From the NCBI GenBank assembly GCA_005223375.1, contig RXOD01004478.1, positions 1-21,730 of the forward strand: 21,730 bases of DNA, written 5' to 3'. Shown here piece by piece: positions 1 to 11,100 of this stretch (its first letter is position 1; the number at the start of each line of letters is the position of its first letter). A program made the position numbers and the translations under genes. Source of the stretch: Amoebophrya sp. AT5.2. Taxonomy: Eukaryota; Sar; Dinophyceae; Syndiniales; Amoebophryaceae. The notes beneath the pieces are model-generated. The model was not told where the DNA came from. It saw nothing but the letters and a program-made list of their open reading frames with translations, and made no database searches.

Positions 1-1325
1 ACCAGCTGGTCCCACCATACGACGCTGTCGCGGGCCTGTGGCGAATAGCCCAGCGAACCGGTGAGCAGCTTCAGATTGCCCATGAAAAGCCCGGAGCCGA
101 TGGACTGGGTCAGGCAAAACTGTACGAACACGGTCCAGAAGCTCACCCGCTGCAAAACGTCCCTCCACGTTGCTTTGTGTTCGAGCAGGGAATTACTGTC
201 GCTGTCGGGGGTGAGGTCGTGATCGGTCTCCTTCATTTCGCGGTATGGCTCCGCGGAGGCTGCTGACGGCGCAGCCAGTACCTGTTCGTATGTCCAAGTA
301 GTTCCGGCGGGGGCACCAGACCGAAGTCTCTTCTTTTTTCTGGTGCCGTGGCTCCCGTTGAGTTGGGGCAGGTCTTCAGCATCCAGGTTTTTGCTCCCTA
401 TGATTTCGTCTTCTACATACATTCCTGGAGGAGCTGGGGCAGGACGAGGAGACGCGCTACTCGAAGCTGTTGTGCTCGATGGAGAAGTTGCTAGCTGAGG
501 CTGAGGACCACGACCAAGACCATCAACCTGTATCTCGGCCGCGCCCCTGGTAGCGGTACTCGACGCCTCGTCTGCGGTCTCCCTTCGTCTCGTCACTCTT
601 GTCGCGTCAACCTCGACCTCCCCTCCTCCAGCCCGAGCATGCTCGCCATCAGCTCCTACATGATCCTCTACCTCCACCACCTGCAGCACGAGGCTTCCTA
701 CGATCCCCGTGACGGCCCACAGGATACCTGAGTAGTACACGAAGGAGTGCACGCTTCTCCCGAAAGCCCCGACGTAGAAGAAGTTGTAGATCGCCGCGGA
801 GAGTCCAAATCCCGACGCCAGGATGCCAGTCGCGAGACCGGTTTTCCTCGTCAGTAGAAGCCCGGTGTACAGCCCGTTTTGGTACAACGTCACGCTGCCG
901 TGTTGTATCATGAAGTAGTAGAAAGCCATGCGCGTCGGGTCGGAAAGCTCTACTTTCGCAGAGGACCCGGGTGCGCCAGCACTTGCACTTGTAGTTCTCG
1001 AAGTTGGATTAACATTCGGGCCGACGGGCGGCAAGCCTAAGTAGAACAAGGTCGAACCCGTTGCTACCAGTACGAAGCTGTAGATACAGGAGTAGAAGAC
1101 GCCACAGTAGTGAAAGACCGCGCCCGAAACGAAGCCGAGGCCCACGCCGATTTGCCCCGCAGAGTACAGCGCGTCCACGTCGGCGGCGGTCCAGTTGCAT
1201 AACTGCATCAGGTCGGTTTCGAGTCCAGCAAACATGTAGAGAGTGCCCCCGCAGGTCGCGTTCCAAAGACAGAGGGCAAAAACGACCGCGAGTTTGCCGC
1301 CCGAAAAATACCGCGAAACGTACAT
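1..1325 (-). CDS. Nodulin-like / major facilitator superfamily transporter, 3'-truncated by window edge
   Basis: This is an open frame of 441 codons from ATG at 1325 to the left edge with no stop, so the C-terminal half lies outside. An in-frame TGA at 1341-1343, just upstream of AAAATG, supports this start. The N-terminus (MYVSRYFSGG...) leads into a first membrane segment containing NATCGGTLYMFAGL, then LYSAGQIGVGLGFVSG. This Gly-rich pair is the pattern I associate with the nodulin-like branch of the MFS. About six hydrophobic segments fall in residues 10-220. A hydrophilic Ser/Pro/Ala-rich loop of about 150 residues follows (about 220-390), as expected for the central cytoplasmic loop of a 12-helix MFS protein. 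A seventh segment (SFWTVFVQFCLTQ) starts near residue 395. Substrate cannot be inferred. No intron is needed within this part. The gene is co-oriented with the three others. The frame is certain; the subfamily is moderately certain. Confidence 0.8.
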   Translation of the reverse strand, partial: MYVSRYFSGGKLAVVFALCLWNATCGGTLYMFAGLETDLMQLCNWTAADVDALYSAGQIGVGLGFVSGAVFHYCGVFYSCIYSFVLVATGSTLFYLGLPPVGPNVNPTSRTTSASAGAPGSSAKVELSDPTRMAFYYFMIQHGSVTLYQNGLYTGLLLTRKTGLATGILASGFGLSAAIYNFFYVGAFGRSVHSFVYYSGILWAVTGIVGSLVLQVVEVEDHVGADGEHARAGGGEVEVDATRVTRRRETADEASSTATRGAAEIQVDGLGRGPQPQLATSPSSTTASSSASPRPAPAPPGMYVEDEIIGSKNLDAEDLPQLNGSHGTRKKKRLRSGAPAGTTWTYEQVLAAPSAASAEPYREMKETDHDLTPDSDSNSLLEHKATWRDVLQRVSFWTVFVQFCLTQSIGSGLFMGNLKLLTGSLGYSPQARDSVVWWDQL

Positions 1326-2147
1326 TTTGCGAGGAGAGAATCAATTATCGAACTACTAACGTACAAGTTGCACTTCTTTCAGGCCGCTAGTTTGTACTCC
1401 TGTAGCCTTGCGGTTGCCCGCAATTTTACGACTCGATGGTAGTGCTTCAGCTTCCATTTCCAATCACGGATTTATACGAAGTCGGACCTGTAAGGTACGG
1501 CGATGACCCAGGTAAAGTTTATCCTTGGCGTGGCCCCCCTTCTACTGAAGAACGTAATCTACCACAATCTCTCGCCTCCCTCAATCTCAACAACTTCAAC
1601 AACTGCAGCCAGCCAAACACTTTCGCTTCCCCACCAGGCAGAAGAAGGAGCAACATGCTTTTATTCTTACGTTTTCAATGTAGACCTTTTCATCGAGTTC
1701 CCGCTTCAGCTCGCAAAGAATGTTCTTGAGCGGCTGGCTTTCATAGCTGCCCACGCAAGCTAGTCCAGGGGTCGACTGCGTAGAAGCACGTGCGCGAGGT
1801 ACGTGAGATTTACATTTAGTGTGTTGAGTTCGCAAAAGTCGCCAGCTTGCTTTCCCCTCTCTGGTGCCTCCGGTTGAGATGACCCCCTTTTTACCTACTT
1901 GTTTTACAATAAAAAGTCTTGCCAGGAGCTGTTGGCGTCACCACGGTTGCATCTTCAAGATCATGCCCCCGCCGCGATGCCATCTCTACAACCGGCATTG
2001 ATCGTAATCCCTACTTCGCGAATGGAGGTTCGAAAATTCTTTATGGAGCGTGGCCGCCCCCTTCAATCGATGTAGTACCCTGCGCGCCGCGAGAAGATTA
2101 ACGAAAATACGTGAGCTGCAGCAAGCAGCGCCTGCAAATCACGGCTG
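1326..2147. other. Intergenic spacer between transporter and giant deadenylase-like gene
   Basis: No complete gene is supported here. The plus-strand open frames at 1436-1763 and 1919-2101 have no protein-like character. The only coding-like stretch is a short minus-strand segment at about 1671-1759, listed separately. A further minus-strand open stretch (about 2000-2090) could be a small extra 3' exon of the upstream gene, but no splice pair convinced me. A trans-splicing acceptor for the transporter (for example TTAG just upstream of its ATG) is possible but not provable from DNA. Confidence 0.5.
1671..1759 (-). other. Possible orphan exon fragment
   Basis: A short minus-strand stretch reads YESQPLKNILCELKRELDEK and continues VYIEN. 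It looks like an amphipathic, charged helix. It ends at GAAAAC followed by GTAAGAATAA, the most classical 5' splice-site sequence I noticed in the window. Upstream there are AG acceptor choices (exon ends at 1746 or 1759). It cannot be spliced in frame to the transporter, whose ATG has a stop directly upstream. It may belong to a small gene, a pseudogene, or a 3' exon of the giant gene. Function unknown. Confidence 0.25.
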
Positions 2148-5100
2148 TCACTTCCCGTCGCAACTTTTGAAGCTGCCGCTACGGAGCTTGTGTTCGCGGG
2201 CTTCGTGGAATTCGTGGTCTTCTGACGTCGAGTTTCTGTTTGTGTTTGCCTTCGTCGCGGACCCCCTTTTCGGGCCGCCCGCTAGGGCCGGAAACTCCTC
2301 AACGTCCAGCTCGCGCTTCGCTTGCCTGTCCACGCTCCCCCACTTTGGCTTGGCGGTTGACGAGGAAGTCCCCCCGCTCACCGTCGAACTGGCACCTCCT
2401 CCCTTGTCTCCCGCCGCTGAGCTTTGCGTCGTTTGCTGCTGTTGTTGCTGAGAGGGTGTGCTGGGCTGTTGCTGAACTGCCGTAGCCGTGGTAGGGGCTG
2501 ACGTCGCTGATGCAGTCGAGCTGGACTTCTCCTGCTTGTGGTCGGAATCCGCGCTGTCCTGCTTGTTCGCCGATGCCGAGTTATTTCCCTTACCCCCGCT
2601 TTTTCTTCCGCTCGCAGCAGTCGTCGACGAAGTCGCAGAGGCGCTCGTAGTGCCTGCACGTAGTTGGATTTGGTTTTGGAACGGTGCGCGATAGATGAGG
2701 ATGAAACCAGTTACACGGCCAATAATCCTCATCGTATGATTTTTTACTGATCATGAACAAAATAAACTTGGACGCACAACGCCGGCCCGAGAGAACTACG
2801 TGAAGAAGAAAAACGAAATTGGATTTACAGATGAACAATCAACGATCAACATGCATCAACTTGAACGTGTAAAATTTTTATAAGTAGTACCTTCCACATG
2901 ATCCGCACTAAACTTGCCTAGCCTGGAATCTGCCACCGCCGTATCGTCTCCGGGTGAAGAGGAGCCGCCTTTCTTGCCTTCGGGGCTACTTGCCACGGTA
3001 GACGCGACGTTGCCTCCCGATGAGTTGCTGTCTACGCCCGTCGTGTTCTTCGACGTTGACGCTGGGCCGGTGCTTGACTGGTGATCGCGGCCGCCACTTT
3101 TGCTTCCATCTCTACCTTTGCCCGACGAGGAGGACTTCGCGCCGCCTCCTGCAGCAGCGCCGCGGCCGGTTGAAGCGGAGTCACTGATTGACGTTGCAGC
3201 TGTTGCGTTGTCGCCCCGTGCTTCTGACGGCTGACCACTTGCTGCTTTCCTCGGCGTGTCGCCGGCGCGCGCGCTCGGCGTAGCGGAAACAGCTGCAGAA
3301 TCGGAATCCGCTACTCGGTCCTGCTTGTTCACCGCTCCCACGTTGCTGAGCGCAGCCGGTTGCAGCGGGCTTCCACTAGAGGACGCCGCGCCGGCCCCCG
3401 CTGAAGAACTGCCGCTGCCGCTTATGGGCCGCGGTCCAGATTTTCCGCTTCGCAAGGACGGGGTCTCCTGCCAATTGGACCTTCTGTCGTTCACGTGCTG
3501 GTCATTCCACTGCTTATCCCGGACGTGGCCCCAGCAGTCGGCGTCATCAGACGGCGACCAAGTGTTCTGCTGCGGCTGCTGGTGGTACGATGAATTATCC
3601 GCGTTGGACGATACTTGCCTGTTCGAATTGTTCGTGTGGCCACCTTTGCCGCCGCGGTTCATCCCGTGCTCCTTTCCGCCGTGGAGGTCCTTCCTGCCGT
3701 GGAGGTCCTTCCCGCCATGGTCCTTCCCGCCGTAGAGGTCCTTCCCGCCGTGGTCCTTCCCGCCGTGGAGGTCCTTCCCGCCGTGGTCCTTGCCAGCGTG
3801 GTCTTTCCGACTGTGGTCCTTCGCGCCTTGCTGGTCCTTCCCCTGATAGTCCCTTTCCCTCTCCCTGTTGCCGTACTGCTGATTAGAATGGGGACCCCCA
3901 GCACCTCCGCCGGCGCCGTAGGTGTTGTAGCCACCTCCAAGACCACTTGAGGAGCTGTGCTGAGTGTGCGGCAGGTTTTGGCTGTGAGACGGGGGACCTC
4001 TTTTGTTCCCTCTGTTGGTGTGTGTGTCCCCCTCGTAGCTTTCGTTGTAGTGGGAACCCTGGCCGTAGTCGTTATGCCGCTGCTGTAGCTGATGCTGATG
4101 CTGGCCCCCGCTGCCGCCGTGGCCGCCCCTACTATTTGCGGCTCCGTAGCTGAGGTTGCTGGAGTCTTGCCTTGACATCGGGGTAAACGGGTATCGTCCT
4201 GCTCCCTGCTGGCTGTGGCTGTGGTTTCCCTGCTGGTTATGGCTATTACCCGAAGACTGCTGGTTGCGGTTGTGGCTACTGGTATTGTTCCAAGATTGAT
4301 GCTGGTTCAAGTTCATCATCTGGTTGTGGTCTTTGTCTCCCCCTCGGCCTTTCCCCTTCCCCGCTCGAGGCGTCGTCGAGGACGATGCGGTGCCCCCGTG
4401 TGGGTTTCCACCATAGCCTTGTTGGCCCTGGCTAGTGTTCCCGCCACCATAGTAGCTGTTGTCCTGCACCCAGCTCTGGTGCGTGGTAATATTTGGATTT
4501 CGATCCAGGTGGGGCCCGCCGTAGCTGCCGCTGCTGCTACTGCCGTAGGTGCCACCTCCGCTCGCTACGTTTCCCATCAAAGAGGCGTTGTCGCCGCGCG
4601 AAGACTCGAAGGAGCCCTTGGGGTGATTCTGCTGCTGCTGGTTGCCCATTTTCATGTTCCCCACACCGTATCGGTTGTTGTTACCTCCCCGTGGTCCCCC
4701 TGCTCCGTGCGCCGAGTTGTTACCCATGTTATTCCCGACACTACCACCACCGTACCCAGATGAGTTGTTCATCTGGTGGTTGCCACCACTGGAGCCCCCA
4801 CCCTGGTGTCCAGCCGTTGAGGAACTGGTGGTGGCGATCAACCCGTCCAGATGCAGTGACTTTTTTCGTATGGCGTCTTCCCTCAGCTGGCTGGTTCGAT
4901 ACACGGTGCCAGTTGGGGCGACCTGCACCGGGTGCTGGCCTTGGTGTTGGTTCGGTCTGCTGTTTTGGATCATTTGGTTTTGCTGCTGCGGTCCCGGTCC
5001 CGCTATTGTGCCCGCCTGATTGTTCTGCTGATGCTGTTGCTGCGGTCCCACTATTGGCGTCACCACCACGTTCGACATCGACACACTCGGGTTCACGGCC

Positions 5101-8100
5101 GCCCCTGCCGTTGCGCCATTCCCAAGCAGAATCTTCGGGCCGGTTATCGGCGAAGGAATCATGGTGCTCAGGTTGTTCAGGAGTCCCGGCAGGAGTCCCG
5201 CTGTCTGATGAGGACCAGGACCTCCAACTCCTGGTGCAATATTTGTTGTTCCCATGTTGTTGCCCTGTTGGTTCATCATCTGAGTCTGATGTTGATTGCC
5301 GGCGGAAGTAGCCCCGGCCGCCAGGCCCCCCGCCAGGACTCCCACGAGCTGGTGCGCCATGAGGAGCTGCTGTTGCTGGTGCTGCAGCTGCTGTGCAGAC
5401 ATAGCGCCGAGGTTGCTGCTCTGATTACCGGCATGATTCGCTGCGCTCGCGAGCACCTGGAGCGTCGTCGCGTCCAGGTTCCCGAGCGACGTCGGAGTTC
5501 CGCTTCCTGCGGTTTGCGGAGGCGCGGCGGAACCGCCCGCTGCACCCTGGAGGCTCAGGCTGTTCACGAGGTTGTTAAGGCTTGCGCTTGCGGCCGCGGC
5601 TGCGCTTATTTGCGGGGGCCCACTGGTGTTTATGTTCTGCTGAGCGATTTGCATTTGCAGCAGCTGCTCCTGCAGTGTCAAGCCCTGACCTGCTCCCGAC
5701 GGCACAGGCCCCGAGTCCGCGACGTTGATCCCGGCGTTGTTCCCTGGGGTCGATGCTCCCGGGAGCGGAGCCAGCGGCATTGCCGGCGGAATGTTGAGAT
5801 TCAGAAATAATCCTTGTCCACCTCCGCTAGAGCTGTTAGAAGTGCCGAGCTGCACACCTTGCTGGGCGCTTGCCGCGGGAAGAGCACTGATGGCCTTCGG
5901 AGTTGCCGGGTTGCTATCGGTTTGCACGCCCTCCGCGGGGCCATGCGCACGAGCGGCGGAGGCCTCTCTGCTCTCGTCCTTGCTGTCCGACGCCGCGGAA
6001 CTGCCCTTTTTGGTCCCCTTCGTGATGAACGACTTGTGCCAGTCCTTCAACGCGGCGGTCGTTTCAGCCCGGCTCTGCTTCGGCTCTACTCCGGCGCGCC
6101 CCCTCTTCCCTGCACCGTGCCCGGGGGCGGCGCGCTGCTCTCCCGCAGCCAAGGCTGCTCCTACGGTCTTTACTGGCGGCCCCTCCCCCGCTTCGCCAGC
6201 GCGCGTCGTGACGCCTTCTTCCTTAGTATCGGCCGAACCGTCACTGCTCTTGAGATTGGTCGCCTTGGTGTTGTCCGCGCCCTTCAAGACTCCGACTCCG
6301 ACTGCACCGCGTCCCAGGCCGCGAGGGCCGCTCCTTTTGTCTGATGTCAGCAGCGTGGCCTGCAGGCTCTGCTTGTCAATGAAACTTGCAGCCGCATCGC
6401 CCGCGGCCGCGGTGGCATTTCCGTCAGCAGGGCCCCCGCCGCGAATAACCGGCCTCCTCGTGCCGCCGGATTCCAGCTGCAGACAGTTGATCATGCGCTT
6501 GCCGTCCCTGATGTTTCCGCTGAAACTGCTGGCCCCAGCCGCTGGCTTCGGGTTCAGCCCGTCGCGTTTGCTGCCGCGCTGCTGCGCAGCCGCAGCTTTC
6601 AGCCTGCTATTGATGTTCAACGTGGTCCCGCCAGTGGTGGTTGCTGTTGTCGATGACGTCCGATCGTTGGTTGTATCCGCCTGATGTTCTACAGCGGGCG
6701 TAACGTCCGACGAGGTTCCTGCGGCAAGGTTCTCGTCCTTCTCCACTGAGGCGGTTTCCTCGACCTCAGAACTGAAACCGCCCGGGTGCATACCCGAGCC
6801 TTTCCGTTTAGGATTTGCCGCGCGGAGGTCCGCGTCCTGCTCTACTTCCCCCTCTCCGCTGTTCTTGGCACTCGAACTCGTATTATCCTTCTCCTGATTG
6901 TTTTCCCCCGGAGCGTGCTCCTCCTTCGTGTCTTTTAATAGTGAAGACGGCTGACTCGATCCCCCGGCGTCGGAAGTGGTCATCGTGTTCTGCGCCTTCA
7001 GGATCGCTTTTTTGGATGCTTCCAGCGACTTCTTCATCGCCGCCTGAGCGTCCGGCGAAATTTTTTGGTTGGTAATCTTCATCCTCTTGGGCTTCGCCGG
7101 CGCTAGCGCGGCCGCCCCCGGAGCTACGTTTTGGTTTTGCTGCGGCAGCGTCTCGGTCTGATGATGCATCTGGTGGTGCTGCGGTGGGGCGTTCAGCTCC
7201 TCCTGTGTGGGGATGTACAGGTCGGCAACCAACGAGACGTGGTCGGACGGCCAATCCGGGTTGGGCATGGAGCGGAGCGGATGCGTATTGTATTGGCACC
7301 GCGTGAGCCGCTCCTCCTCAAAGATCTGCAGAATCTGCGAAACCCGAAACGGCGGAGAAAATAGGATTTTGTCCAACTCCCCGCAAGAATGATACCTGAA
7401 GTTTTATTATTATTACAATAAAAAAATTATTGGTGCAGTTTGTTATTGTTGTTGTTCTTCAGGGGGGAGCGACTTGAGGATTGGGCTCATCTTCCGAGTG
7501 GGGGATTGCGATTCCGTTGGGTTGCGAGGATTTGGAAACATGTTTCGTGTGAATAGCCTGAATGGAGAAAGAAATGAAACGAAAAAAGGCCAAAGGAAGG
7601 GCGTGGAAGCGGTGAGAGAAAGAACATGAACATACGATAGCTACGAGTCGGCCACAATCGGATGACGTCGAGGAGTGACGACTCGGACTCCCAAATGATC
7701 GTGGAAGCGTCCATCGCTCCCGCAAAACCAACATCGGAACAGCAATACCAACAGCCTGGCTGAGATATTAAAACATCGGAACAGCAATACCAACAGCTGC
7801 CTGGCTGAGATATTAAAACAAGCATCAAAATACGTGTCGTTGTGTGCCGTGGTGATTTCTGGTTCCTGGTTGGCCATAACGTAGCCCAGCGTATTGGCGT
7901 CGTACGCCGAGGCCAGGCCCTGGAAGACTGGCCTAGACTCCTCCCGGATTCCGTTCAGGTCGCCGACGAGGATGAGTGGCACCGCCGGATTCATCGCCGG
8001 CGCGGTCCAGAACGTCGGGTCCGCCCCGGCGCAGGCGTAGGGATCCGCGACCACTTCGCCGGACACCAGCTCCCGCGCCCGCACAGGTTCCAGCGCCGGG

Positions 8101-11100
8101 GCGAAGCCGGCCACGTGGGTGTTCACCAGCTCGAATTCCTGCTCCTGAAAACAAAAGCGGCAGCGCTGCTGCGCGCCGCCGTGGGGGTTCATCTGCCCGC
8201 CTAACGATCCGTCGCTCTGGGGCGGCGGCGTCAGCATCAGCTCCCGATGCATCGTGTGCAAGTGAGAAACGCTGGAGTCCTTGTACAAAACAAGCAGCCA
8301 GTCCTTGGACGAATCCGTGCGACGAGCTGGCGTGGTGGTGCGAGGATGAATTCATTATGGATATGATCGATGGTGCCGAAGCCGATGGATCTTTATAGAG
8401 GTGCTGGTCATTCGAAATTTTAAGTAAACGAAGTACTCGTGTGTGGATGCATCAGTCTGAGTCTCAGTCGGACGATACTAGTTCTAGTGTAGCCGCACGA
8501 CAGGAGAGGAGACGAGGAAGACTGTTTTACAACGGATCCTACGCCTCAGCACGGTCTCTGAGTTCGGTGGCTAAGTGAGGCGTTTCTTCGCGTTCACGCC
8601 GGTCCCGCGACAAATAAACTTCACCTTCACGGACCTGGCGCGAGTAGCGCGGCTACCATCGCCGGAAACCAAAAGCATCTCCTTCTCCAGCAGACAATCT
8701 ATCAGTTCAAGAAATATACTTTTCCCCGCGACTTTGTACACGCCGTCGAGTGCTTTGACGACTTCGTCGCAGTGCAGCTGGTCTACTTCCTGCAGGCAGA
8801 GGATGTCCGCGTCCCACCGTTTCAGTTCCGCGATAACCAGCTGAAAGCGCACCGACCACTGCAGGAAGTCGCCCCGGCCCTCGTGCAGGACCACGAACTG
8901 GAAGCTGAACTGGTCGCTCAAGTGCTGCGACAGCACGTTGAAGGACATCACCCGCAGGCACTTTTTCCGCTCCTTCGGGTTCTTGAGCGATGGGTTCGCC
9001 GTAGGAGCACCCACGCCGGCATGATTGGCCAGCGCGACGGGCAGCCATTCGCGATCCTGCAACACGCCGGGCTTGGCCGGCGAGAGCTTCTCCGCGTAAT
9101 GGCGCGCCATGCGAAACACCTCCTGGTACGGCTCGTGGAACCGGGAAAAGGAAATCTTGCGCTTCTCTTTGTAGTCGCGCTTGTGCGAGTCCCAGAGCAC
9201 GCGCATGTTCAGTGTGAGCGAATGGACCTGACTCCACTTCGCGTTCTCCTCCGTCAACGCGCGCATCTTCGCGAGGTACCTGATGTCGTGAACAAGCGCG
9301 TTAGATCCATTATTTTTACGTTTACAACAAAATAAACAAGTATTTTTCATTTATTACAGCAGTACCACTGCTCGATGATTGGCGCGTCCCAATCTTTCCA
9401 GGGCGCCATGAAGTGCATTGCGTTCTTTACGTTGTCTGGCTGAGGTGGCTCTTCGGCACCGTGGTCGCTGTCGCGGCCCAGCAGGATCGGAAAATCCGAT
9501 TCCTGGCACTTGTGCGCCGCGGATTTGAACTTGATCGCGATGCCGTCCTTGTAGCACTTTTTCACGAGCTGTCCCCAGAACTCGTCCGTCGCCGGGTCGC
9601 CGCCCGGCCGGACGAACCACTCGAGCCTGGGGCTGTCGAAGGTCGCGGCGGGATTATTGCCTGCGGAGCCGGCGAACATGGCCGCGGGGGTAGCGCCGTT
9701 CATGGAAGCCGCTGCCTGGTGGTGCTGGTGCTGGGGAACGAGGTTTGAGGAGGATGTCGCGTTCAGAGTCTGGGAACAAACTCCCGCGAGGGAGGACATC
9801 ACGAGCTGCGCCGCTGATGGGTTGCCGCCCAGGTTCAAATTGTTGTTTAAACTCAAAGGCAGCAGCTGCTGCTGGTGCTGGGCCTGCTGCGAGCCGCCGG
9901 GAGTGAGCGGAGAGGGGTTTCCACCAGCTTGGAGCAAGTTTGCGGGCCAGAAGCCGCCACCCGCCTGGTTGGAGAGCTCGCCCCCCGTCGAAGGCGCGTC
10001 GGCGGGAGTGCCGGCCTGTGGAAAACCGATTTGATGCTCGATTGCGGATCGCGGCGAGGACCGTATGCGTAGGTATCTTTCTACAATGGGCAAAACACGT
10101 GTAGTCCTCAGCATGTTTTTGTTATACATATGGGCATCTTCATGCTCATCATCATCATCATCAAGCTGATCAAATTAACTATGAATTGAATACTGATAGG
10201 ACGAAGAGTGAGAGTAAGTTTCTTAGACGTAGGTAACTTCCTTTAAAAATATAGGCATCTGTAGTAGCAATACCATCTGTAGCCCGGCGGTTTGCGGGTT
10301 TTGTTGCTGCATCAGCATAGACGAAAGCTGTGGGTTCTGTCGCGCAAGGAGCGACAACTGGGTGGCGTTCAGTGCTCCGACGTTCACCTGAGGACCGAGG
10401 ACGGCGCCCAACATCTGGTGCTGGTGGGCGGCATTTGTATTGGTCCCACCATTGCCACCCGGACCCGGCGGCAGAGGCAGGAGCTGCTGCTGTAGTTGTG
10501 GAAATGAGCAGTAAGAATAATCAATGGTGTTTGTAATTCATCTGATCAGCTACATGATGCAAAACTAGTCGTAGCGGTCGTAGTGGTCACGGCCGCTCTC
10601 ATGGACAAGCTGCATCGCAAATCGTCGATGTCCTCCGGGTCCAGCATCCGATGGATTCACTATGGCGCTCCGATGGCAAAACAAATGAGTCGATCGATAG
10701 CTGGCAGAATGCGATTACACTTTGATGCATGGGATGTCGTGGATGTGCATGTCGCCGCAACCAACGGCAACTAGAACTACTACTACTTCTACCAACCTAG
10801 TATGTTGAATGTAAGTGGAAGTGTTCGTTGTAGTATAGGTACCTGCTGTTTATTCGACGGCGTTTGCGGCTGCATTCCTCTCGCGGATGGCGGCAGAGAG
10901 TTGTCCCCGCCGCCGAGCATGATGCCGGCGGTGTCTTCCCCCAACGGTGGCAGCGGTGCCACCTGTGGCAACAGGTCGCTGATCGGGATCGGGCCCCCGA
11001 CCACGGTGCCACCGCCGCCACTCGCACTGCCGCCCTGAGCAGTGGCGCCGGTGGTCAGATTGTCACCTTTGTCTCTCTTCTGCATCATCGCAGCCTGCTG

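Larger units (their letters stand above)
7221..8957 (-). other. EEP (exonuclease-endonuclease-phosphatase) catalytic domain region of the giant gene
   Basis: This marks the catalytic core spread over three exons, with introns at about 8327-8581 and 7396-7833. It starts at LRVMSFNVLSQHL and ends after PNPDWPSDHVSLVADL, the typical last strand of CCR4, nocturnin and Angel proteins. Splicing 7834 to 7395 gives NDTYHSCGELDKILFSPP, which restores the strand before the final motif. Between LCLQEVD and the His-containing strand there is an extra stretch of about 60 residues (roughly 1235-1290) not usual in the family. It may be a loop or may include an unrecognised intron. Confidence 0.85.

Noticed and set aside
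1009..1344. Minus-strand frame MILSSQNVRFAVFFGRQ...
   Set aside because: It overlaps the transporter in another frame and is Arg/Leu-rich without domain character. The true frame starts at 1325 and stays open to the edge.
3256..6684. Long plus-strand open frames opposite the largest exon (for example 5725-6684, 5814-6344, 4932-5810, 4493-5311)
   Set aside because: They are antisense shadows of the GC-rich, low-complexity minus-strand exon. Their translations (poly-Arg, poly-Leu/Val/Ala) have no domains.
7842..9335. Plus-strand frames opposite the EEP exons (7976-8398, 8772-9335)
   Set aside because: Antisense of a recognised catalytic domain with intact motifs on the minus strand.
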